A stretch of DNA of 64,000 nt from Struthio camelus (Eukaryota > Chordata > Aves > Struthioniformes > Struthionidae), in the NCBI RefSeq assembly GCF_040807025.1, contig NC_090942.1, positions 41,184,911 to 41,248,910 of the forward strand. The letters are read 5' to 3'. The first letter of the stretch is position 1; the number at the start of each line of letters is the position of its first letter. Of this stretch, positions 15,001 through 27,000 are shown piece by piece. The notes beneath the pieces were generated by a model. That model was not told where the DNA came from and searched no databases. It saw only the letters and a program-made list of their open reading frames with translations. Both the position numbers and the translations under genes were made by a program.

Positions 15001-18000
15001 TAAATTCTAACTGGATTAGGCTGGCGTGGAAAAGATGAGATGCCTTTGTGGCCAGTAATGCTGTGAGAGAACTGCCAGGATTTTCAGGTTCAGAATTCAT
15101 ACAAGAGATATCTGAGAGGAAATTATACTTCTGAAAGAAAAGAAATAAAACATAACCCAACACTACCCAGACTCCTACATGCCTTCCATAGTCCATGCTG
15201 TTTGCAGTAAAGAAAGCTGAGGCCTAATCTTTTCCTATTTGTAGATTTGTTCTTGGAGCAAGGAATAATATTACAGCAAAAATTACTTAAAAATTCGCTA
15301 ACAATTTGACTACATACAGGCTTCCCCGTGCTGTAACTCATTTTATATATTATGCTGAGATGAACTCAAGATAATAAAATTAGTCAGAAGTGGAATAGGG
15401 TGGAACGGTTTTGTCACAGGCTCACCCAGCTATAACGTCCCAAAATGCATCATTATTTCCTGTTCTCCAGCTATGCTGTAGCTGCTATTGGCTGCTGGGT
15501 TACTGTTGCCAGAGAGTCAGGAAGGGGTATTCCCGGAACAATACTGTGCTCTTTATCTTATTTTGCCTGGAACCCAAATCCTTTTGTCTCTTGCAATGAT
15601 TTTCTGCAAGGCCAGCGTAGGCAAAAATAGCATTGGTTACAGTGTTCTTGCTGAAGCAGAAGACTTACATGTCCTGCCAGTTGCCATCTTATCAGTAAAC
15701 AGTTCACCACTGATTGTGCGGGCAGTAACCTGATAAAGACGTCCTGGAGTTAGCTTGTCAAAGTGAGTCTCTGTGACGGGTGGCTGTACAGTTTTGACTT
15801 CTTTAACTGATCCAAGATGAAACAGAGTAATATTATAGAAACTGAGGCTTCCTGGAGGTCTTCTCCACTTAACTTTTAAAGTATCCAAGCTGTCATCATT
15901 AGTCACCGTCAAATCTAAGACTTCAGCTGGGGCTAAAAGGATAATAAAAAAGAAAATAAAACACTACAACCTCAGAACATACGAGACCTACTTTCAAACT
16001 GCAATAGTAAGTTTTGCTTTGAAATGGTTATAGGAGATCGAGTATGACTAATTGAGTATGAACAGTAGAAAGGGCTATAGCAAAACACAGTGCAACTGGA
16101 CCCAGTCCTGTTTAAAATAATCTGCTCCAGAAGTGGAATCTCTTACGATGTCCATAGTTACGCTGGTCATTTTGACTGTAAAACAAAACAAGGCCCATGC
16201 TCCTAAGAATGGAGATGTCTGCATATATGTCAGCAGAGTAAACACTGTAGCATCTTTGGAGAAATGCCAGACTTCCACCGGATTATGTGGGACTGGATTC
16301 AAACTCATTTATTCTATCTTTTAACCAAAAGCAAAGCACAACCACCTCCAATATCTTCATTTACAGGCAAGGAGCACTCTAGATATTGAAATGGAGGATC
16401 ATAGTGGATTCTAGATGGCATGTTTTTATGTTCTGAGTAAACTTGTGAGATTTACAATTTTTGCATCTCGTAACAGGAAGAAATCAAGAATTCTGGAGAA
16501 ATAAAATGATAGAATCCCCAGAATGGCCAACGTTAGGTGACAACAGCACTCATCTGTGTGCCCTAAGCATTGCAATATTGTTCACTCAATATTAAATTAT
16601 ATTTACAAGGTAAGGTTTCTGTAAGAGAAACTAGACCTACAGTTTTCTATAAATTAGGAAAAGCAGGGGCATGACCCTGTTTCTGCTGACATGAGTGCTT
16701 CAACCACTGGTCTCTAGCAGAATGTCATTTTATCTTTCTTCCTACGATCACAAACTCTATTCTGAAAAATCTTCCTGAAAAAGACTTTATCATTGAAACT
16801 GTTTCTGCGAATCAATACTTTTCTGTGGAAAAAAAAATTCTATTTTAAAGTTTTTGACCTACTCTTTTTATTCTCCCCCCTCCCCCTCGCTTCCTCTTCT
16901 AAGGTGCGGCTATTTTGCAATCCACAAGGGAAAAAAAGCCACAGGAAATAATTTTTAGTGAAACTCATAAGCTCTACATCTCCCCTGCAGTTAAGTAAGA
17001 AACATGAAGTTAAACCTTCTTCCACATTGTGAAATAACTGGACCAGACACTGTCTCAGTTCACTGCAGCAGTCAAATGGACCTCTTTCACAGATGGGAGG
17101 TGATACCAAGACACTTGGGCTCAGATTGTTAACTGCTAACATTGCAATATTAATTAAACACTTAATGGAGCTGCCTAAATTATCTGTGCAGCCAAGTTAG
17201 CTGGTAAATTAGCTTGGGGTCCCTCTATAGCCTTTGGAGAGAAGCATCTGCAGAGGGTAACTCAGTCACTGAAGTTTGGGAACACAGGCTGGAACATGAT
17301 CCATTCATTATTCTGAAATACCTCTTGTAATGTTACTAGATTACAGCCTTAGCTTCCCATCCTGTTGTGTCAAATGCCAAAATCATACCTGTCCTAACTG
17401 TTTGAAAACTGCTGCTTTCCAGTCCTGCAGCCTGGCTGATGACAGAGAGGTTATACAGGTGCCCAGCTGTAAGTCCAGAAAAAGTGTAAGAAGTCAAGGG
17501 ATCTTCTTGGTCAATCTCACGAACAGGGACATGATTATCCAGTAACACCAGCCTGTATCGATCCACGTGCCCAGTACCAGGAGACCAGGAAGCATGGATA
17601 GTGTCTGTCTTGACACTGACTTGAATATTTTTCACAGGGGATGGTACTGTTGGAATTAAAAAAAAAAAAAAGAGATGCTTAAGGCTTAATGGTTATTTTC
17701 ACAATTTCAGCAAGTTTGAACAGATTAACTCTTGAAATATGCTGAGTTTCTTCAGGGTTAGTGAAAAGCCAGCCCCTGATTTATGGCCAAATATGTCATG
17801 ACAACGTTCCTCCATGCTTAGGAAATGACTCCTAATGTTAGTCAGAGATTCATGTTTTGTTTATTTTTATTTATAACGAAGAGATTCTTATATATATATA
17901 TCTTGTCAAGTAGAAGAATTATATATATGCTTTAATTTCAAAATGGAGAACTGCAAAATACTGTAGGGAGTTTACTTAGACGAACTACAACAAAAGAAGT

Positions 18001-21000
18001 CCTACCAGTAAATCCACTTATGTGAAGTTCAGGGGTACTCTTATTTCCAGCAACTGCATTAAGGACGATATTATATTTATTCCCAGGGATGAGACTGGAA
18101 AAAGTATTTTCCATTCTTGACATTCTTCCTGGTATGGTGACTTCTTGTATTTTTTTATTATTGTGATCGGACAATAGTAGCTTATACAAGTCCACCTTTC
18201 CTGGAGAAGGATCCCACCAAACCTGTAAGCTTGTGAGTGTAGTTTTTTCCTTATTAATTTCAAATCGAGGTGGTGGCAAGGGATCTGTAATTAGAAAAAT
18301 ATACCATAAAACAAAAAATGATATTTCTTGGGTTGGGATTGTGTGAAGTTTACATGTCAGCACAAAAAACTTCAAAAGTTCCCCCTTTGTCATCATCCTG
18401 CTGCAAACGTTCATCAAAAAGTCTATTTCTTTCCACTTCTCAACATCATATCACCAGAACTGGCCTACAGGAAAGCCCTGCAGAATTCAGAAATGTGTGT
18501 TTGTTCATATGTACACACACGCACGCACACACACACGTACAGAGATGCACTTGCAGTTGGGGTTGGAAATAATGAGCTTGAAAATCTGCTGATAGCAAAA
18601 CTGTAACAACTATATTAGAAAACAGCAAACATGAAAAACCAGCAAATTATACAATGCCTCAGTTTAATGTAGCTCTACAGATACAGCGGTACCAATGGCT
18701 TCTGTTTCCTTGCGCTTACCTAAACCCTTTATTATTGATGAGTCTTGTTAACTGAATATGTAGCACTAAGATGATAAAAAAAAATACACGCTTATTTCAG
18801 GCTTTCTCAGTTGTTGAGCTGATCACGAGCGCTTACACATTTAGACCGATGCCACGTGCAAAGTATTAAGGGCAGCAATCTTCTAGGTTTGAGCATTACC
18901 TTCAACCACTTTAAACAGCTTCTGACAGAATATGTTTCTGCTCTGCTGTAGTATTGTCCATATAAATTTAAAAAAACCACAATACACTGGGTCAGTTTTT
19001 AAGAAATATTCTTAACTAGGGCTATTCTCTGAGAAATTTAGTGGTTCCTGTATTGTTTACGGAGTAGCTATCAAGTAAAATTACCTGTAAAATAGCACAT
19101 GCTCTACAAGGATGGCAACCATTGACCAAAACAAAAGACTCTGGTTGCTTGTATTCTCCAGGACTATTTCACCTCCCACAAGACTTTACGCAAATCAAAA
19201 GAAATATATGTTGAGGTACTAAGGCATTGACATTTATGTCTCCTAATAACATTAAGCAATTGCATATTAAAAAGGTACGTTAAAACAACCCAAAGCAGCA
19301 AAATCAAGCACTCACAAGCTACGAACTTATAGAATAGAGGTTACCCAACAACTTGACAACTTGATTTGGCTTCTGCATGAGTATGCTCTAGGGTAATCTC
19401 ACCTAGCATCAAACAGGGAGCCTGTGTGGCACATCCAGGCTGAGAACCAAGGTCTCTATTGTATCAGCAGTGCCTTAAACACAGAATAAAACTCTTTCCT
19501 ATGCAGCACTGCTGCCCGGTTCCTCACAAAAGGCAGAGGAAAGGGTGTGAGATCACATAATTAAAAACTGCACTGTAACGGCTGAAAGGGCAAAGTCAAA
19601 ACTGACCCCTCCTCAAAGGAACAGCAGTATCAGTATCGTGGGGCTAGTAGCCTTGACGCTGCTCTTCCTCAAAGCCTGGGGTGTACAAAGGGTTTAATTG
19701 CTTCAGCTCTGCTGAGGATATACTAGTGCCAAGTTTTGGTGGTATACTTGTCAGTCAAGCACAGTCGGAAATTCAGGGTAAAAATACTGTGTGCCTTTGA
19801 ATCCAGTTCTCTGCTTGAATTCAGACTCCTGCTTCAGACCACAGAGACACTAACGCTCTTCAAAAAAAGAAATGAAAATTAAATTAAGAAAAATCAATAA
19901 AGAAAAATAACTACCTTCCTTTATTGACCTCTTTTTTACGGCCAAACTACTTCTGCTTACAGCTGAAAAAAAATTAAAACTCAAGTCAAAGACAAGGCAC
20001 ACCAAACTTCAGGCCAAACAGTTAAAACTTGACCAAGTTCAGCGACTGAAACAGGAGATTTTAATGAAAAGTGTCAGGAAATCTTAACAATAGGCTTGAC
20101 TGCTAGCTCCACCTATAATATATACTAATCCACTAAAGACTATTATGCTGGCAAAAGTGAATAGCAGGAGTACAAACTTGTTCCTTGAAGGCAATTGTTC
20201 TAATCAGAAAAGGTCAAACTTTGGGAGTCAGAAATAAATTCCAGTACTATATATGGTCAGATGCACAGACAGCTGAAAAAAAAAAATTAATTTGACTGAC
20301 AGCAAGAGAACAGTCATGACAATTGTCAAGAAGTTTAATTCTCGCTCCACCAACAGTTAGGATTAGGTTAACTGTTGATTAGTCCTGCAAAAGCAATCAA
20401 TATTATTAATCCACGTTATTTGTCAAATTCCACGGAAGAGGACACCTCCAACGCTTTTTGCAGCGTGCATTCTGTCTTCTAAGGTGTATTAACCAAAAAG
20501 GGGTTGCGTGCCTAGAAGGTGAAGTTCAGAAATGCAGACTTTATCTAATCTATCTGGCCCAGAAAACAAAACACTCAGTGCTCTGTGCATCCGCTAGAAC
20601 AAAGGAACAATGAGATTGGGAAGTGCCTGGGCTGGAAGAGCCCTGGATGGAAACAAACACTTAAAAAGCCATTTACATTGTTATACAAGTCTTTGCTGGC
20701 AACAGTACAACACTGATATATCACAGAAATAAAATATTTTCACAAAGATAATTTTAAACCATTTAATACTATATGAATTAATGTCCCCTGGTCCACAAAG
20801 TAGTCTTCCAGAAGACTTAATGTTTGAATTCCACTGCACCTCCACTTTCACTTCTGGGGAAGATAATTTACTTTGTGTGCACAGCTGCTCTATTTTCTAG
20901 AAAGGACAGATATGGTTACATCCAGTCCCAACGACATGATTCACAGAGACAGTTGTAAGTGTAGGAACGCCCCTGCCTTATCAAAGAGATAAGAATAACA

Positions 21001-24000
21001 GAGAGATACGAGCCCAGGACTAGGAACAGGGAATTCTTGATTTCCAGTCCCAGCTATCTTTGACTCCTACCAAATCACTTAGTTTTTCCTAGTTTTCCCT
21101 TTTCATAAAACAGCAACCATTACCTAGTTCACAAGGATTTTTCTGAAGATTAAGTAAAGAGTTTTCATTTCTCTCTTCTTAAGTATGGACATACATTTCT
21201 TTGGGAAGACATGCATAATCTTTATAACAAGCTACACTTACTTATTTTCTATTTGTACTCTGCCTCTTGAGGCAATGATCCTATGCATGACATGATACAG
21301 CGTATAGTCAGGGCCGTGTCATAACAGGTGTTTCTACAGATGGCTAATAAATCCCAAACAATTTGAAATTTACAGGAGTGAATGCATGGCCAAACCATGC
21401 TTCTGGCTTTTACAGAGCTCTGTGTTGCAACAGAAAAATAATCTGCCAGTCCGTACCATGGAAGGTAGACTTTTTAACCTCTTTTCATTAAAAAATTTAA
21501 TGATCTTTCTGACAAAATTTTCTTTGCCTGTTAGCTGTCTCAGCACAGGTTCCTTGGATTAGGCAGTAACAAAATCTATCACTACAATACTTTAGTGTAA
21601 AACAATATTGAGAATAGAAGCCTGTTTAAAAAGATTTATTTGAAAGAAGAGGAATTTCCAAGACTTTTCTCATGGATCTCCAGACCATTTTACTTCCAAA
21701 TTTTGGCATATGCAATGGTCATACATTAGACTGTAATTTAGAATTTGTTCATATGCTGGTATTTTTAACTAAAATTTTAAAGACCTAGAGGCATTCACTG
21801 AAAACACACAACTGAAATACATGGTTATGCTGATGCACAGACATTTGGAGAATTAAGGGCTTAAAAGTATTTTATTTGAAAATGAGAAAGACACAATGCT
21901 ACTATCCTTTCTCATATAGCAACTCTTAGTCACAGAAATAGTTTAACTGAAATCAATAAAAAAAAAGATAACAACAAAGGACCAACAGGTGCATGTGTTC
22001 TCACAACTTTACCATGTCAATCACATGTTTTAGCTGTACGGGCTTATATACTATTTTATGTATGTATATTAAAAAAACATACCAAACAGTAGTAGTAATA
22101 CAAAATATACCAGCTATGCAGACTTGGTGCCTGCTAACGTCTGTAATCTCAGGTTTGCAGTGGAAAATTTATCTGTAGCTCAGAGCTGATAAATGGTCTT
22201 ACCAACTTTTTTTTCATTTCCTACTGTCCCAAAATAGCACAACTACCAAACATTTTATGTGTGTTTGTATGTCTGTGTATACATGGCTTATATAGTGCTA
22301 TATGACCATATTTTCCATGGTTTTGTTGGAGCAATTTTAGTTCCATTCCAGAGGATTAACTACTTGGCTTTTTAAATCAATAATCTGTAGATCAACATTT
22401 CTTGACTAAATATTCTCTGAGGATCAGATATTACTTGAGAGTTTACACAGTCTAGGCGAACTGCACACTTACTCTATTGGAATATCAAACCTGTAAACAG
22501 CATAGTCTTAATGTATTGTCATAACTGTGATGTTAATGTATAACTAACTCTCAAAATGTCAAATTAAGTTAAGGATTTGGTCCTCTCTAAACCTTTCCAT
22601 TAGAATTGCAACAGTTATAGTACATGCTATCCATTGGTTTCGCCTTAAATCTTTAATCAGAATAGATCCCGCTCAAAATTTAACAATATATTTTGGATTT
22701 TATAAGTTTAGCTACTCTATCACTTTGTACAAGAAACATGATGAAAAAGTGAACTCAGAACAGGAACGAGCTTACGGAAAATCTTGGCAGGACTGAATCT
22801 CGGCAGGAGTAAAAAGTTAAAGTTTCAGCACTAGGCATATAAAAAGTGAATTGCTCTGTGTATATTTACTGTATCAAGAAGATAAAAATAGTCAAAATGG
22901 ATAACTCATTTTGCAAAATCAAACACCTGCGATGGGATTCCTCTCACTTAACTTCAACCATCCAAATTTCAGGTGTCTGGTTTAACCTTGGCACGCCAGT
23001 GGGGAAAGACGGGCACCTCCAAAGGGCACCTTAGCCCATCATTCTCAGTTATAGAGCTCAGGAGGGGAACCTCATTCAGTACCAAGGTCAGACCCCATAT
23101 TTTAGACGGCTAACGAACAAAAATCCCACCCACAATAGCTCAGTTCTGCTGTTATTCAAATCAGTAGGAATTTTATTTTATAATATGGCTTAAAATATTG
23201 GTCACACTTCCATACTCACAGGATAGCTTCCAGGAGCATATATGCCTGTGGGCATTCAGTCTCAGTACCTCAAAGGAAACCACTGACAGCAAAAGTTACT
23301 AAGAAACAGGTGAGGAAGAAAACTAGTTTAAAATGCTGCCCCTAGTGGAAACATACCCTTAATAACCCTCTTAAAACTGGACCTGGCTTTAGATTGAAAT
23401 ACATGGTATTGACAGTACAACATAGGTTGTTGAGGTGCACAGAAAATCCTACGCATTTCTTAGGAAAAATGAAACTGTAAAAACTTTGGAGCTAATTGCT
23501 TATTTTACATATGTTCCAGTGATGCAACAGATGTGACTGAATTCAGTTGAATGAGGAACCATGGAGCAATCCGAGTACCTGTCCTCGTAGGAAACTTCCG
23601 CAGTTCCTCTGTTCATGTTTCATGCTTTTAGCTGATCTCTGCTATCTAAAACTCAAACACCAACCAGACTTCAGCTACGGTCAACTAATTTGCCCAACGT
23701 CAATTTGAAGTTTAACCAGTTTAACCTCTGGCATCGACTACATAATATGACTATTATCAACAGTTGCTTCAGTCCCTTCTATCATCTTACAGTCTTGCAA
23801 AATCTATTTACCAAAAAAAAGTCATAAATGACATATATGAACTTCTGTCTAAATGATCATACATTAATCAACACGCTGTCTAATTTGCTCTCCTTTTCTC
23901 TGCTTCTACTCAAGCGTTCAGAAAGAGATCTCTAACATCCAGCAACGAGGTGATCTGTGCCTGTCATTCTGATAACAGCTGACTTAATCCATTTTCAAAT

Positions 24001-27000
24001 TATAGGTCATCAACATTAAAATCAGTTGGCACAATGAATGATATAGATTTAAATCACTGTTTCTATGGAAACCATTGCTCCTTTTTACCAAGTGACACCA
24101 CTCCTGCTCAACGCATAGCTATCACACCAGCAGACTTGTCACTAGACTTTTTAAATTTGAATTGCCAACGGCAGTTAATGCAGAGCACTTAGTGCATTCG
24201 TACGGTTACTGCAGGAAAGGAGGGCTGACCCTAAATGATGTATCCAAGCTGGTAACAGGTGAGTATTCAGCTACTGTTACCTTCAGATATCCACTAATAC
24301 TGCAATACCTCTCCGAAGCTAAGGCTTGAGGAACGAATCAGGGATGCATGTAGCGATGGACGTTATTTTAGACACCTCCGTTTTGAGTCTCAAGTAAGAG
24401 GTTGCACAAAACTATATTTCACCCTCTGTTAAAAAAGCACTACTACATATAGGAAGAGTCCAGTTCTTCCGTCAACTGAAGTCAGTTGTTCTATGTAGTT
24501 ATTTGCTTCATGGCTTTCAGCTGTTTGTGAGCAAACACACACACACACACACACGCACGCACACGCACACCCAGACAAGGGGGGTTCCTTTGGCAGCCCA
24601 CTGGCAGGTTGCAGGAACACTTTTATAGCCAGGCACGCATGCATGCCGGTGCCTGAGCACCACTGGTCCATCGTGACACCTCACCGGTTGTGTTCAAAGC
24701 AAATGTACACTCATTTTTACTTTTATTACCGTAACAATGTTCGGGGGGAGAGGGGGATATACTCATTTTAAAGAGCTGTCACCCAACTTCTACTACGCGC
24801 TGAAGCCAAACTGGCTCGGAAGTTCCAGCCTACATTTTCTGTCTGACTACCACGAGGCAGACTAAAAGCAGCATAAACGGGCCGGAATCGTGATTTACCC
24901 TCGAACAAGACCCACTCGTCACGAAAGGGACCGTACGTTAAAGGCAAGAGATCCGCCGCCCCCGCCCGAGGGAGGGGGCAGCCTGCCGCGCCCTTACCTG
25001 TGCGCACGGAGAGGTTGGTGGCTTCCTCGCCGGAGAGCGGCTGGATGCGCAGGCGGTACAGCGTGCCGGCCGCCAGGCCCTGGCAGGCGCCGCCGTAGGA
25101 GCCGTCGCCGCCGTGGCCGTGGCCGCGGCCGTCAGCGTGGGGCTGGCAGGCGGCGGCGGCGCCGTCCTCGGAGCGGGCGGCCAGGCTGAAATTGCAGGCG
25201 GGGGCCGCGGAGCTCCACCGCAGCCACACGGACGAGCCGGCCAGCCGCCACGCCGTCACGTTGGCGCTGCATCCCGCCGCCTGCCCGCGCCCGGCCTGCG
25301 GGAGGAGCGGAGAGACGGTGAGAGGCCCCGTGGGAGCGGCGGAGCGCGCAGCCCCGACGCGTGGCCCGCGGGGCCGGCAGCCCGGCGAGGGCGCCTCGCC
25401 CGCCCCCCGCAGCTCACCTGAGCGAGGGCCAGCGCAACCCACACGGCGAATCCCGCTCCATAGCTCAGCATTGCCCCCGGGTTTTATTTGCCAAAACCCT
25501 TGGCGGGGAGGGTAGAGGGGGAGGGGGGAAATGAATGCAGAAGCGCAGTGGTCGCCACCGGCACCCCCTCCCCCCCCGGTCCCCCTCCCTCCCCCGGCCC
25601 CGCCGCGGCCGCCGAGCCCTCCGCCGGGCCGCCCGCTTGTGGCATGCGCTCGGCGCTGCCTGGCCGCGGCCGCCTCGCCGCCACGGGCGGTGCGCAGGGG
25701 GCTGCCGGCCGCCCGGCCGCCGGCTGCGGCGGCGGAGGAGGCAGCAGCGGCGGCGGCGGCGGCGGCAGGAGGAGCGGGAGGCGGAGGCGGCGGAGGAGGC
25801 GGCAGCCGCTTCCCACGCTGCCATTCTGACCCGGGCTGACTCCGCCGGAGCCCTTTCCGCGGACTTCCGCAATCAAAAGGCAATTTCCTCGCCTCTCGTG
25901 GCGGGGGCGGAGGGTGCGGGGGGGGGGGGGGGACCGGCCGGCGGGGGCGGCGCTGCGGGACCGGCCGCTGCGGGACCGGCCGCTGCGCCCGCCCCGCGCC
26001 CCCGGCCCGGCCCGGCCGCCCCTGGCTGCTGCGGCTGCCTCCCCCTCCCCCGGCCCTCGCCGCAGCGCCCTTCACTTTCCTCTGGGCCCCCTCTCCCACC
26101 CCACCGCTCTTCCTTCCTCGCCGCTTCCTCCCTCCTCCGCTTTCCCCCGGGGATCCTTTCCCAGCGCCGTTTTTGGCTCGCCGCGGGCCCCTCGCCCCCC
26201 CTCGCTCGGGCCGGGTGCCCCGTGCAGGGGGGTCCGCACCGCGCTGCGCCTCGTGCCCGCCGCGCCGGGCCTCGTGCCCCTTGGTGTCCCTTGCGCCTCG
26301 CACCTGCCGCACCTGGTGCCCAGCCGCCCCTCGCCTCGCGCTGGCCGTGCCTCCTCCTACCTGCCCCGCTGACCATCCTACCGGCCGCGCTTCACACCTG
26401 CCTCGTACCGGCCACGCTTCGCCCTCGCCTCGCGCCTGCCTTGTCTCGCGCGCACCTCGCCTTGAGGCCACCTCGTCTCGCCCTCGAGCTGGCCTCCCAG
26501 CGGCACCATCTCCCAGCCCCCCGGCGCTAGCCTGTGCCGTCCCTAGACGGCACTCCGACTCTGCGTCCTCACCGCTCGTGTTTCTGCTGGAGGGTGTCCC
26601 CTCTGCGGCTTAGCAGGGGCTGCACAAGCCCCTCTCGCTCTAGGGCTCCCTGAGGAGGACCTCGGGGCGTGTGGGCTTAGCTGGAGACCACCAAGGCCTC
26701 CGTCCTCTCAGGGCGCTGCCAGAGATGTGCAGCCAGGAGGCACCTGGCAGAGCCTGCCATGGAGCTGCTCCCCTCGGCCCCACGGCCGCACTGGCGGCGG
26801 AGCAGCTCGTGCACCAACGGCCAGGTCATCTCTGCTCGTTGTTTGGTTCTGCATCCAGTTCTGTCCTTGAAACAGTCTCCGTCCCAGTCCCCTGAATAAC
26901 TCCCAGCCTAAAATTAACACACCACCGCAAGCAAGAAAGTCGCCACAGTTTTCAGACAGTGCAAAACGAGCTGAGCGCACCTCCGAATTTGGAAACAGCC

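Larger units (their letters stand above)
545..18005 (-). other. PTPRB: PTPRB introns between the FN3 exons
   Basis: The stretches between the listed FN3 exons are introns of about 0.4 to 2.5 kb. I found no further coding exons in them, and none is expected because the human domain order is complete. They hold A-rich and T-rich runs (for example 3,340-3,358), two MIR-like fragments near 4.15 and 8.55 kb, and a CT/CA microsatellite near 14.9 kb. Positions 1-280 are likewise intronic. Confidence 0.8.
18285..24997 (-). other. PTPRB: PTPRB intron 2 (6.7 kb)
   Basis: This is AT-rich sequence without a recognisable exon on either strand. Contents noted are CA-rich microsatellites at 18,512-18,540 and 24,534-24,571 and a MIR-like fragment near 21.1 kb. 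Intronic enhancers for endothelial expression could lie here, but nothing in the sequence singles one out. Confidence 0.7.
24950..26600 (-). promoter_or_regulatory. PTPRB: CpG island and promoter region of the short PTPRB form
   Basis: A roughly 1.6-kb block of very high GC and CpG density begins abruptly in AT-rich flanks and covers coding exons 1 and 2 and at least 1 kb upstream. It contains a run of 16 G (25,918-25,933), GGC/GGA trinucleotide tracts (about 25,727-25,807), a 15-bp tandem repeat (25,951-25,990), and degenerate CTCG/CCTGCC repeats (about 26,240-26,480). I see no clear TATA box. The transcription start is not visible; it should lie between 25,472 and about 26,500. Long open frames here on both strands are an effect of GC content. 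Confidence 0.8.

Noticed and set aside
24768..26471. 567-codon open frame on the minus strand across the CpG island
   Set aside because: It is open because the region is very GC-rich and has few stop codons. Only 25,295-24,998 within it is a supported exon (PTPRB exon 2); the rest is intron, 5' region or flank with Arg/Gly/Ala/Pro-rich composition.
25535..26530. 331-codon open frame on the plus strand in the same island
   Set aside because: It is an antisense low-complexity Arg/Pro/Ala frame of a CpG island, with no domain and no splice or homology support.
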